Below are positions 7,386-15,267 of a stretch of 15,890 nt of DNA, piece after piece. The stretch covers positions 1-15,890 of the forward strand of contig CALKYK010000267.1 of assembly GCA_938003715.1 (NCBI GenBank), written 5' to 3'. The notes under the pieces were generated by a model. The model was given only the letters and a program-made list of their open reading frames with translations. It was not told the origin of the DNA and searched no databases. Source of the stretch: an uncultured Gammaproteobacteria bacterium (lineage in GTDB: Bacteria; Pseudomonadota; Gammaproteobacteria; Steroidobacterales; Woeseiaceae). Numbering within the stretch: position 1 is the first letter of the stretch; every line of letters starts with the position of its first letter. Position numbers and translations under genes: made by a program.

Positions 7386-8477
7386 ATGAATGTCAAATCA
7401 AAACTGCGGTCAGGCGCTCTGACGGTGCTGGACGCTGTCGGGGTCAATCGGGTATTGCGGTCGATGCACAGCAGGGAAGTTCGAATCTTTGCGTTGCACG
7501 GCGTTGCAGACTTTTCAGCACCGTCGAAATGGAAACCGCTGCGGCCGCAGATGGACGTCAATGTGTTCCGTAACTGTATGAAAATGCTAACAAAACAGTT
7601 TCAGTTCGTTTCGATGAGCCGGGCCATCGAATTGCTCGCAGCGGATCGTCCTGTTCCCCGAAACATCGCAGTGGTCACGTTCGACGACGGTTACCAGAAC
7701 AATTTTTCCCAGGCGCTTCCCGTTCTGCGTGAATTCAACGTCCCGGCAGTATTCTACGTTGCTACGGACCATATCGAATACCGGCTGCCATTCTGGTTCG
7801 ACAGGCTCGACTTCGCAATACAGGCCGCTGCGCGGCGCGGGTTGACCATCAATTTCATGGATAGGAAGTACGAGATGAAAGCCGCAAATCGTGAAAGATT
7901 GAAGGCGTATTACGCCGAGATGCGCGCCCGGGCCAAGATCGGAATCCGGAACGAAAGCGAGTTTGTTCGAACTCTGGATCATCTCGCCAGCGATCTCGAA
8001 GAGTCGACGGGTGAATCACTGGCATCCCACCTCGACAACGACCCCTGGGCGGGCATCGTCAGTATTGCAACCCTGAAAACTGCTACGGCCGACAAGCTGG
8101 TAGAGATCGGAAGCCACACGTGCAGCCACCAGAGATTGTCTTGTGCGGTACACGACGAACGTGTACGGGAACTGGAGGAGTCCAAGCGGAAAATCGAAGA
8201 TTGGACGAATGCCGAGTGCCGCCACTTTGCATACCCGAATGGCGAATTTGACAGCGAAAGCTGCGAATTGGTCGCTCGCACAGGTTACAAATCGGGCGTG
8301 ACGACCGTACATGGGACCAATGCAGCCGGTTCCGATGCCTTTCGCCTGAAACGACTGAACGTCCCTTACAACAAATCTCTTGCCGAATACTCGGCGCGTG
8401 CCAGTGGGCTCGACGTCTTGCCCGGCCGGCTGCTGAAGCGAGAACGTGCCGGCGGCGACGCCCGCCAGCGTACGTAG
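7386..8477 (+). CDS. Polysaccharide deacetylase family protein (NodB/CE4 homology domain)
   Basis: Metal-dependent de-N-acetylase of carbohydrate esterase family 4, expected to remove acetyl groups from N-acetyl hexosamines. Seen in the 363 residues: motif 1 VVTFDDGY at 96-103 (D100 catalytic-type, D101 metal), a strand-turn AVFYVAT (121-127), motif 2 GSHTCSH at 242-248 (H244 and H248 metal ligands), FAYPNG (281-286) for motif 3, and a late LKRLNVP strand. A basic helical insert of about 90 residues (145-235) separates motifs 1 and 2; such inserts occur in exopolysaccharide-locus members. No secretion signal is seen, so it either acts in the cytoplasm on the lipid-linked unit or uses its N-terminal helix at the membrane. 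It starts 16 bases after the previous stop, consistent with one operon. Confidence 0.87.
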   Translation: MNVKSKLRSGALTVLDAVGVNRVLRSMHSREVRIFALHGVADFSAPSKWKPLRPQMDVNVFRNCMKMLTKQFQFVSMSRAIELLAADRPVPRNIAVVTFDDGYQNNFSQALPVLREFNVPAVFYVATDHIEYRLPFWFDRLDFAIQAAARRGLTINFMDRKYEMKAANRERLKAYYAEMRARAKIGIRNESEFVRTLDHLASDLEESTGESLASHLDNDPWAGIVSIATLKTATADKLVEIGSHTCSHQRLSCAVHDERVRELEESKRKIEDWTNAECRHFAYPNGEFDSESCELVARTGYKSGVTTVHGTNAAGSDAFRLKRLNVPYNKSLAEYSARASGLDVLPGRLLKRERAGGDARQRT

Positions 8478-8487
8478 GCTTCAGTAA

Positions 8488-9651
8488 GTGGCGAGGATCT
8501 GCCTGGTATCGCACAACGCGGCAGGCGCCTTCCGCGGTGGAACGCGTGGACACATCGGCGGCGTGGAACGTCAGGCGGTACTACTCGCGCGCTTCCTTAA
8601 GAAAGCCGGACACGAGGTCTCTGTCATTACGTGGGCGGACAACGAATCGTCCGATTGGGAGGATCCGTTCGGGATCAGGATGATTGGCACCTGTCCCGCC
8701 GATGCCGGAATTCGGGTCCTTCGTTTCGTGGCACCGCGCTGGACATCGCTGGTACGCGCACTGAATCGTGCGAATGCCGACGTCTACTTTCACAATGCGG
8801 CAGAAGTGGAAACCGGCCAGATCGGATTGTGGTGCAGGCAGCGGAACCGGAAGTTCGTGTATTCCGTCGCAAGCGAACCGGCTTGTACGGCGGATCTTGC
8901 CTCACTGAACGGATATACCGAAAAGATTTTCTATCGATTCGGGCTCCGGTCGGCCAATTTGATCATCACACAGACGCGAAACCAGGCGCGCCTCCTCTCG
9001 AAACATTTCGGCCTCGACTCGCTTGTTCTGCCGATGCCCTGTGAGGCGCCGAACCTTACGACAGGGGCGGGTGCGCCGAGCGGGACGCCGAACGAATTTC
9101 GGGTGCTCTGGGTGGGGCGAATCGTACCGCTCAAGAGACTCGAATGGCTGCTTTCAGCGGCACAGGCGCTGCCGGACATCCACTTCGATGTCATTGCCAG
9201 CGCCAACTCCGAAGATTCCTATTCCGAGACTTTGGTTGCCCGGGCGCACACGATGCCGAACGTCAGTTTCGTCGGAAGAGTGCCCTACGATCAGGTCTGG
9301 TCGTACTATATGTCCGCTTCGGCGCTGGTCTGTACGTCAGTATACGAAGGGTTTCCGAACACATTTCTGGAAGCGATGGCGACGAAAACTGCGATTGTCT
9401 CGACGTTCGACCCGGACCAGGTGATTTCGACACACCAGATGGGCCGCCATGTAGAATCCGAAGCGCAGTTGATAAGCGTTTTGAAGGAGCTGTCGCAGCA
9501 TCGCGACCAGGGGGAAACCTTCGGTCAAAACGGCTTTGACTATTTTTGCTCGCGGCATCGGGCGCAGGTTGCTCTACCCAGGTTCGAGAAGGCTCTGATC
9601 GGCTGCATCGAAGGAGAGGCCGGCCGCGCAGGCGGTGACAGTCCTGCCTGA
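8488..9651 (+). CDS. Glycosyltransferase family 4 (GT-B fold)
   Basis: Retaining glycosyltransferase of 387 residues, expected to add one sugar of the repeat unit at the cytoplasmic face. Seen: an N-terminal Rossmann strand ICLVSHN followed by a Gly-rich acceptor loop GGTRGHIGGVE (17-27), a linker near 190-205, and the C-terminal donor domain with VLWVGRIVPLKRLEWLL (206-222; R211 and K216 at the usual phosphate-binding positions), NVSFVGRV (258-265) and the EX7E motif YEGFPNTFLEAMA (E287 and E295). The GTG at 8488 lies ten bases after the deacetylase stop and has only a weak ribosome-binding site. It is the last plus-strand gene; no obvious hairpin with a T-run follows. Donor and linkage are not predictable. 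Confidence 0.88.
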   Translation: MARICLVSHNAAGAFRGGTRGHIGGVERQAVLLARFLKKAGHEVSVITWADNESSDWEDPFGIRMIGTCPADAGIRVLRFVAPRWTSLVRALNRANADVYFHNAAEVETGQIGLWCRQRNRKFVYSVASEPACTADLASLNGYTEKIFYRFGLRSANLIITQTRNQARLLSKHFGLDSLVLPMPCEAPNLTTGAGAPSGTPNEFRVLWVGRIVPLKRLEWLLSAAQALPDIHFDVIASANSEDSYSETLVARAHTMPNVSFVGRVPYDQVWSYYMSASALVCTSVYEGFPNTFLEAMATKTAIVSTFDPDQVISTHQMGRHVESEAQLISVLKELSQHRDQGETFGQNGFDYFCSRHRAQVALPRFEKALIGCIEGEAGRAGGDSPA

Positions 9652-9665
9652 GAGACTGCATCAGG

Positions 9666-10040
9666 TCATTCCTTTTCGATTGCACTGGCCGGACTATCGT
9701 TTCGTATTGCGGCAGATTTGCCGTTTTGCGCATTGTGCAGCGGGAGTTCTTTATTATTGAGGATTGAATCGATAGCCGATTCGAACCCGTCCGGCGTCGT
9801 ATCGGTAACCGGTCTGCCAGTTTTGCCATCGATGAAAACGTCTCGAAAATCACCGATGTCCGGTGCGACGGGTACTGACCCGACAAGCATCGCCTGAAGG
9901 ATTTACGGCGAAAGTCTTTCCGATTTTGGCATCAGCAAGGAGCACATCGCACGGCAAAGTGCACTGGCGACATCGCTGAGAATGCCGCAAACTCCACGGC
10001 CGCGGACAGCTTCAGCTCCTCGGAATGCGGTGCGGAGCGG
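9666..10040 (-). pseudogene. Decayed C-terminal part of a GT4 glycosyltransferase
   Basis: Read on the minus strand from 10040, the frame gives a GT4 donor-domain pattern: GVCGILSDVASALCRAM, then SLLMPKSERLSP, a TAA stop at 9905-9903, then ILQAMLVGSVPVAPDIGD, then FRDVFIDGKTGRPV and an AIDSIL helix, ending at a TGA (9668-9666). This matches the family order 'DVxxxLxxAdvfvlPSxxEgfpxxxLEAMaxGxPVVAxdvGgxxEvixdGxtGxLV'. The EX7E motif reads E-x7-Q across the stop. Everything N-terminal is missing, with a TAG in frame at 10043-10041. It is too divergent from the GT4 gene at 8488 to be a recent copy. The 74-residue ORF starting at 9890 is just the last open piece and is unlikely to be functional. 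Confidence 0.72.
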
Positions 10041-10093
10041 CTAATCGGGATAGAATAAAGTCGCGCGAAATAAGTTTGACGCCGGGCGATGAT

Positions 10094-12691
10094 TTATTCC
10101 ACGATTCTTGAATCTTGCGACCGCTCCGACAAAACGAAATCGCGGTCCGCCGGGCCCGGCGATTCGATTGTCAGTTCACCGATACCGTCATATAAATAGC
10201 GCGACTCGACGTCCTTCATCGTGACGTTGCGAATTTTCGCCTGCGCCGGTCCGAACGTCGGCTTTTTCACATACATGGCCAGCCCGATCTGCACATTGTC
10301 GAGCTGCCCACCCGATATGTTCGCCAATGACGAATCCTTTACGGCGAGACCGATATAGCAATTGGACACGTTGGTACCGAAAACCTGCGCCGTCGTACCT
10401 TCGCCGATACTGACGCCTTTATCGACGCAGTTGTCGATGCGATTGTCGTGCAATTCCACCACCGAACCGCTGAAATCGAGACCGTCGCCGCCGGACTCCA
10501 GGATTCGGTTACGGCGAAGTTCGCCGCTGCAAAAATCGCAGTCGACGGCATCGCTGGTCGAGTAGGCAAACAGGCTGTCGGCGACCGATACGGTTGCGTA
10601 CTTCAGATTGATGCCGTCTTCAGTCGCAGACTGCAGGAATTCCGACTTTGCAATCGTGACGTCGCCATCATGAACCGAGAACGGGCTTGTGAACACGCTT
10701 CGAATGGTTTCGCCTCCGGATCCACCCGTAACGCGTGTATATGCAACATTCACTGAGCTCGGACTCATCCGACGACCGTGCACGAAAATGCCGCCCCATT
10801 GACGAGAGGTTGCACCGGAGATTTCTATCCAGCTGTCGGGCAGGCCAACACTATGAAAATCGCCATAGATAACAAGAGAGACACCGTCGTCAAGCAACAG
10901 GTTAGTGCCCGGATTGAAAATCACCTTGTATTCGCGGGGAATGATGATCGTTTCGCCCAGGCGCACACGGCCCGGGCCGAACGCTACTTCGTCCGCATTT
11001 ACGGAAATTCCGTCAATATCGACACTCAGTGCATCGGTTTTGGCGGACGCGTCGTCGGTCGAAATCGCCGGCGGGTCATCCGATCGACGGATGAAAGTCA
11101 GGTCTGATTGTGTGAATTCGTGACCGGTTACGGCGTTAATGACATCCAGCCCGACAATCTGCGTACCATTCGCTACCGGAACGCTGACCACGGAGGTGCC
11201 CGGCGTTCCAAGCCAGTGACCGTCGATTGTAATCGGCAGTTTTAGGTCCTTGACGTTGTCGACGCCCGCCTCGCGAACGCGAACGGATCGAACCCGGACA
11301 TGAGCTTTGCCGCGGTTCTCGAATTTCAGATTGACCTGCCCGTTCGCGGATGGCCAGATATTGACGACGAGATCCCTCTTTTCGAACAACCGGCGGAGAA
11401 GATCGGCATTGCTGCGCATTATGTCGATGTACTCGTTGTGACTCAGGATATCGGTTTCGATACCTATATGCCGAAGGTCGTAGGAAAGAGCCGGAGACAG
11501 CGCATCGAATAGTTCGTTGGCCCGGGAGACCATATGATCGAGCCGGGACGTTATCAACGTCCACAGCTTCTGGTTACGAAGCTGGCGAAATTCTTCAAGT
11601 TCGAACAGGGACGCGCGATAGTCCCACGGCGGTGCTTCGCCTTCGGGATAAACTGCCGGGTCAATCCGAAAATACAGGTAGTCCCAGGGAATCGGCTCGA
11701 AAGTGCCTCGCGCGGGGTCCCAGAACATTCTCAGATTTTCCGCGCTCCAGGCGTGTGTCGAACCGAGCAGTGTTGTCGCCGCAGCGGCCCACGCCCATTT
11801 TTCAATATCGAAATACTCGTCAAAAAATGCCCAGTCACAGTGTTCTGGCACCTTCTCACCTTCGAGCGCCTGGCACGGAACAAGCAGCTGCAACGCATCC
11901 TGGGCCTGATCGAAGCCCAGTCCCGGATCACCGAACAACTGACCGTGGCCGGCAAAGATGAAACCTTCGGCGCGCAGTTGCCTGTCGGAAATACTCCGGC
12001 CGAACTGTTCGATCTCCTGGAATAAGCCGGCGACCGTACCGTTCACTCGAAGGACCACGAACTGGCTGTCCCAGATCAAGATTCCGTAGCGGGCAAGTTC
12101 CTCCGCAATCATCAGGTCGGAAGTAAGGCCTTTGTCATAAATGAACGAGATATTTAGCTGTTCTTTTCCGTCGAATAGCTGCTCTTTGGGAAAATTGAGG
12201 CGAAGCGACGGCGCCCTGGAATGGTAGTGCGACGCGGTCTGACCGCGAAGTTTTACCTTTACAGGCACCCATTCTCCTTCCACGAGAAAGTCCGCCGAAA
12301 CATATTCGCGTGGTATGTCGGCGGCTTCGCCCAGCGCTGTGACGCGTTCCGCGGTGTCCTGCAGGTATTTTAAATTGTCTTCGGATATGCGCAGATCGTA
12401 AACCGGCAGCCCGCTATCGACGAGTTCGTTCTGCATCCAGTCGAGCGGCAGCTCCGGAATCGTATTCAGGACGATGTCGATTGCCGTTCGAACGGGAGAT
12501 ACCGGGATCGGGTCTACGTAGTCCCGTCGCACTTCGTTGTAATACTCGTAGCGTTGAACGTACTCACCAAGGAAAAAGAGCGCCACAATAGCCGCTGTCG
12601 CGATGACCGCGGAAAATACGACCTTGATTGCCGTGGGGCGTGCACGATAGTCGCGTTCAGAATCGTCGAGAATGTCGTCAAAACGGCGCAT
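10094..12691 (-). CDS. Membrane-anchored CotH-kinase-like protein fused to a right-handed beta-helix
   Basis: An 865-residue protein. One membrane segment near 22-42 follows a charged N-terminus, placing the rest outside the cytoplasm. Residues about 95-440 match the CotH atypical kinase fold: VKVKLRG (144-150), PSLRLNF (161-167), GLFQEIEQFG (222-231), NLRMFWDP (319-326) and EPIPWD (332-337, D337 at the metal-binding position known from CotH). The upstream Asp expected about 23 residues before that Asp is not seen; the stretch reads STHAWSAEN. Residues about 450-540 form a strand-rich linker. Residues about 560-840 show short repeated turns (SEFLQSATEDGINL, RNRILESGGDGLDF, DNRIDNCVDKGVSI) typical of parallel beta-helices. 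Cys pairs (273/285, 718/721, 755/778) fit an oxidising location. Its start overlaps the upstream DUF4956 gene by 14 bases, so it is the last gene of the operon. Confidence 0.8.
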   Translation of the reverse strand: MRRFDDILDDSERDYRARPTAIKVVFSAVIATAAIVALFFLGEYVQRYEYYNEVRRDYVDPIPVSPVRTAIDIVLNTIPELPLDWMQNELVDSGLPVYDLRISEDNLKYLQDTAERVTALGEAADIPREYVSADFLVEGEWVPVKVKLRGQTASHYHSRAPSLRLNFPKEQLFDGKEQLNISFIYDKGLTSDLMIAEELARYGILIWDSQFVVLRVNGTVAGLFQEIEQFGRSISDRQLRAEGFIFAGHGQLFGDPGLGFDQAQDALQLLVPCQALEGEKVPEHCDWAFFDEYFDIEKWAWAAAATTLLGSTHAWSAENLRMFWDPARGTFEPIPWDYLYFRIDPAVYPEGEAPPWDYRASLFELEEFRQLRNQKLWTLITSRLDHMVSRANELFDALSPALSYDLRHIGIETDILSHNEYIDIMRSNADLLRRLFEKRDLVVNIWPSANGQVNLKFENRGKAHVRVRSVRVREAGVDNVKDLKLPITIDGHWLGTPGTSVVSVPVANGTQIVGLDVINAVTGHEFTQSDLTFIRRSDDPPAISTDDASAKTDALSVDIDGISVNADEVAFGPGRVRLGETIIIPREYKVIFNPGTNLLLDDGVSLVIYGDFHSVGLPDSWIEISGATSRQWGGIFVHGRRMSPSSVNVAYTRVTGGSGGETIRSVFTSPFSVHDGDVTIAKSEFLQSATEDGINLKYATVSVADSLFAYSTSDAVDCDFCSGELRRNRILESGGDGLDFSGSVVELHDNRIDNCVDKGVSIGEGTTAQVFGTNVSNCYIGLAVKDSSLANISGGQLDNVQIGLAMYVKKPTFGPAQAKIRNVTMKDVESRYLYDGIGELTIESPGPADRDFVLSERSQDSRIVE

Positions 12692-13382
12692 GTTGATCGC
12701 TTTGATACATCGATACGGAGTGAATGCCGGGAATTTGTTTCAGCTGATCTTCAATGTCCTTGCCATTCGTCCCGCGGCCGGGTTTTACGACGTAAACGTT
12801 TGTTTCACGACTATCATCGACATCAAGAATCTTGTTGATGAGTTTAGCATCGGCGAACGTTTCCTGCAGAGTGGACTCGATTCTCTGCAGCGTTTCGTCA
12901 CCGACCTCGTATGAAATTCGGAGCACGCTTTCGAGTTTGCCCTTGATTCCGTAATTCAGGAAAAACAATACGATGACGAGGATCGATACGAATGCAGTCA
13001 TTGCGATCGAAGCCAGGTAGAAGCCGGTGCCACAACCCATGCCGGCGATGACCGCGGCGAAAAGATAGGCGAGGTCACGAGGATCCTTGACTGGTGTGCG
13101 AAACCGGATTATCGACAGGGCACCGACGAGGCTGAACGCCCTTGCGATATTGCTGCCAATGATCATCATGACCACGGCTGTTGCAACCGCCGTAATGAAC
13201 ATTGTCAGCAGAAACGACTGTGAGTAGCTTGTGCCCCTGTGTGTAAACCGGTAGACCGAAGCGAGAACGAATGTCAGCAGTGACGCAACGACCATTGCAA
13301 GCAAAACGTCCGAAAACGTGAAAAGATCGGTTTCCGACGGACGGAAAAGCTGCTCCAGAAAATAGTTCGGTTTATCGTTCAT
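12678..13382 (-). CDS. DUF4956 family membrane protein
   Basis: A 234-residue protein with four hydrophobic segments near 23-44, 57-78, 105-122 and 123-143, followed by a soluble C-terminal domain (about 150-230) with an alternating strand-helix pattern. Between segments two and three lies the conserved-looking SLVGALSIIRFRTPVKDPRD (84-103), a short re-entrant or interfacial stretch with Arg and Lys residues that could contact a polyanion. From family knowledge, DUF4956 genes are repeatedly found beside VTC-domain polyphosphate polymerase and CotH genes; no enzymatic role is established. The start ATG overlaps the VTC gene stop (ATGA). Inference: the membrane partner or conduit of the VTC-like protein, in the role that the small transmembrane subunit plays in the yeast VTC complex. 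Confidence 0.85.
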   Translation of the reverse strand: MNDKPNYFLEQLFRPSETDLFTFSDVLLAMVVASLLTFVLASVYRFTHRGTSYSQSFLLTMFITAVATAVVMMIIGSNIARAFSLVGALSIIRFRTPVKDPRDLAYLFAAVIAGMGCGTGFYLASIAMTAFVSILVIVLFFLNYGIKGKLESVLRISYEVGDETLQRIESTLQETFADAKLINKILDVDDSRETNVYVVKPGRGTNGKDIEDQLKQIPGIHSVSMYQSDQHAPF

Positions 13383-14113
13383 GCATAGTTACTCGATATG
13401 AGGGAGTCCATCAGTCCCAGGACTTTTACGGCGCTCGTGTATTTTGGAATCGGTTGCTGATGGAGTTCGCCAAGCTTGATGCCGTTGTAGATCCAGCTGG
13501 GAAATCCATGCGTCGACTTGATTTCGAGAATGCTGACCGTATCCGGCATCACATTCCGTGATCGGTCTCTGAGAATTCGGGTGGAAAGGCGCTCCCCGGG
13601 GTAAAGGCCGATCAGGTGGCTATCGAAGGTCAGGCGCACGTCATTCTCAATAACTCCCTCGTAGGCCTCGCGCTGATAGTAAGTTTGCGCCGAGGGGCGG
13701 AGTCGGTAGATTTCCCGCAGCTTGCCGAATTCAGCTGCGGCTTCCTCATCGAAAAACTGCCAGTTGTCGGGATTCATGTGTGATTCCGGATCGAGGCTTT
13801 CAATCTTCCGGCGAAACTTTTTCACCTTGTCATTGTGGCGACGCTTGATTTCGAGAAACGCCAGCATGCCGTGCGAGAAGCGCGTACCGTAGACTCTCAG
13901 TCGCACCTTGTTCCGAGATCGCAGACCCTCGCGTTTCTCACGGACAAATGCGAAATCGGGAGAATCATAGTACTGGCTGAGCACAGGTGAAAACCCATAT
14001 TCGTTCGTATGGGCGGCGCGGGTGATGTAGCGATTCCAGTACGAGAGTAGCAACTCCCTCGTACTGTGATGAATGACAGACTTGAGCTCGTTTCTGAACG
14101 GTTTGATTATCAC
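13379..14113 (-). CDS. VTC-domain polyphosphate polymerase family protein
   Basis: A soluble 244-residue protein matching the VTC tunnel-fold catalytic domain (triphosphate tunnel metalloenzyme superfamily), which in yeast Vtc4 makes polyphosphate from ATP. Seen in family order: RNELK (7-11), SQYYDSPDF (46-54), RNKVRLRVYG (67-76), FLEIKRR (86-92), RRK (101-103), YYQREAYEG (145-153), VRLTFD (159-164), ILEIKS (195-200) and a final PIPKYTSA (221-228). The basic and acidic residues lining the tunnel therefore look present. The usual SKY triad near the C-terminus reads PKY. There is no SPX domain and no membrane segment, so membrane attachment would come from the DUF4956 neighbour. The GTG start at 14113 lies one base after the stop of the upstream gene; translation is probably coupled. 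Confidence 0.87.
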   Translation of the reverse strand: MIIKPFRNELKSVIHHSTRELLLSYWNRYITRAAHTNEYGFSPVLSQYYDSPDFAFVREKREGLRSRNKVRLRVYGTRFSHGMLAFLEIKRRHNDKVKKFRRKIESLDPESHMNPDNWQFFDEEAAAEFGKLREIYRLRPSAQTYYQREAYEGVIENDVRLTFDSHLIGLYPGERLSTRILRDRSRNVMPDTVSILEIKSTHGFPSWIYNGIKLGELHQQPIPKYTSAVKVLGLMDSLISSNYA

Positions 14114-14114
14114 G

Positions 14115-15155
14115 TCAGTTCATCGTTAGCGAAAAGCCGAGGACCTTGCCGGATTCCTGCCTGGACAATGCCGACTCGTGGAATGTGCCGTGGGAATCCA
14201 GAAACGCCGCGTTCTGGTTCAATCCGTTTCTCAGGTTGGCCTGGTATTCCGCGTATGCCTGATGCATCTCCGCGATTTCAGATTCATCGAAAGGCAAATC
14301 GGCGGAATCGACGTCGGTTTCCGACCAGCGCCGGAATCGCTCATCGAAGTAACCGTCAGGCAGTCGCCCGGTCATTGCCTGGAAGAGTGTCGGAATGGAG
14401 ATCGGCAATGGCAGCAGGCTGACGTCGTACGGTGGCAGGTTCGACATGAGGACCGTAGTCTCCGCGGAACCGCGTGCCGCAGACAGCCACTCCAGTGCGG
14501 GAGGCGGGGGTAGTAGATCCGGAAAGTGGCTCTCTGTAACCATTTCAGCATATATGCCGGGAACATCTTCGAATCGACTGTTCACATGAAAAGAACGTGA
14601 GCCCCGAACGGTGATGATTTCGCGCAATACTCCGATTCCACCGTCTTTCTTACGCAGGTCGAATGGAAGCGAAACGCGCAGGTAAAGCCCTGCGTATATC
14701 CGATTCACGTAGAGATTGGTCCAGTAGACTTCGGGCAGCCCCAGTTCCGGGCGTTTCCTGGCCACGAATTCGTAAAGAAACGGATAGACCCAATCGTCAA
14801 CTTCCAGCGCGGGAACCATCAGAACCGTTCCCTTACCAATTCTTTTAGACTTGACGAGCCATGTATGGGCGCCGTCACTCGGACCGGGGCCAGGGAACCA
14901 GGTAACGTCCCACTTCCGGCCCGGCTGATTGTTGTTGCTGCGTCGGATCGTCGAATCACGACGGTCAACCACGAACGCTTTGTCGGGTTCGGATTTGCTC
15001 GTCATCAAGTACGTGTCTCGAAATCCGGACGCCGTCAGGTCCAGGTTCGTCAACCGCATTACCGTTGAATCCCGTGGGACGAGCGCAATGAGTGCGGTGG
15101 CCGCCGCTACTGCACCGAAAGCAAGCCAAAGCATTGTTGTTCTATTTGTTGCCAT
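14115..15155 (-). CDS. Membrane-anchored protein resembling part of CotH, first gene of the VTC operon
   Basis: A 346-residue protein with one N-terminal hydrophobic segment (about 9-26, ending in ALVPRD), which is a signal anchor or uncleaved signal peptide. Residues about 120-170 read like the CotH N-lobe: VYPFLYEFVARKRPELGL, then YWTNLYVNRIYAGLYLRVSLPFD, matching the CotH pattern of a helix followed by 'vyvNGxyxGlYxlxE'. The kinase C-lobe signature PWD is not present, and the rest has no recognisable catalytic motif. A proline run LLPPPPALEW (214-223) marks a linker. The C-terminus is helical and polar. The ATG at 15155 has no evident Shine-Dalgarno, while a TATAAA lies about 13 bases upstream of it. 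Likely a structural or regulatory CotH paralogue for its operon partners; the relationship is moderate-confidence inference. Confidence 0.6.
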   Translation of the reverse strand: MATNRTTMLWLAFGAVAAATALIALVPRDSTVMRLTNLDLTASGFRDTYLMTSKSEPDKAFVVDRRDSTIRRSNNNQPGRKWDVTWFPGPGPSDGAHTWLVKSKRIGKGTVLMVPALEVDDWVYPFLYEFVARKRPELGLPEVYWTNLYVNRIYAGLYLRVSLPFDLRKKDGGIGVLREIITVRGSRSFHVNSRFEDVPGIYAEMVTESHFPDLLPPPPALEWLSAARGSAETTVLMSNLPPYDVSLLPLPISIPTLFQAMTGRLPDGYFDERFRRWSETDVDSADLPFDESEIAEMHQAYAEYQANLRNGLNQNAAFLDSHGTFHESALSRQESGKVLGFSLTMN

Positions 15156-15221
15156 CGCTTGTTATTTATACAACAGAAACTTACGGGGCTTAGTTGATCT
15201 ACACTAGCAGATATGGTGGGT

Positions 15222-15250
15222 GGCGCATAGCGCCGGAATCCTTTCCGGCG
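15222..15250. repeat. Two overlapping inverted repeats between the lyase and the CotH/VTC operon
   Basis: GGCGC-ATA-GCGCC (15222-15234) and CGCCGGAA-TCCT-TTCCGGCG (15231-15250) are both perfect and share bases 15231-15234, so only one hairpin can form at a time. They lie 18 bases beyond the lyase stop. No T-run follows on the minus strand, so this is not a classical Rho-independent terminator; an attenuator, a processing site or a protein-binding site is possible. Confidence 0.5.
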
Positions 15251-15267
15251 AAGACGGAATCTTTATG

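Noticed and set aside
9263..9886. Minus-strand ORF of 207 codons spanning the GT4 gene end and the gap
   Set aside because: It is mostly antisense to the conserved GT4 C-terminus, and in the gap a different frame carries the real GT4 relic.
11534..12025. Plus-strand ORF of 163 codons inside the CotH-beta-helix gene
   Set aside because: Antisense to the conserved CotH domain, without recognisable motifs.
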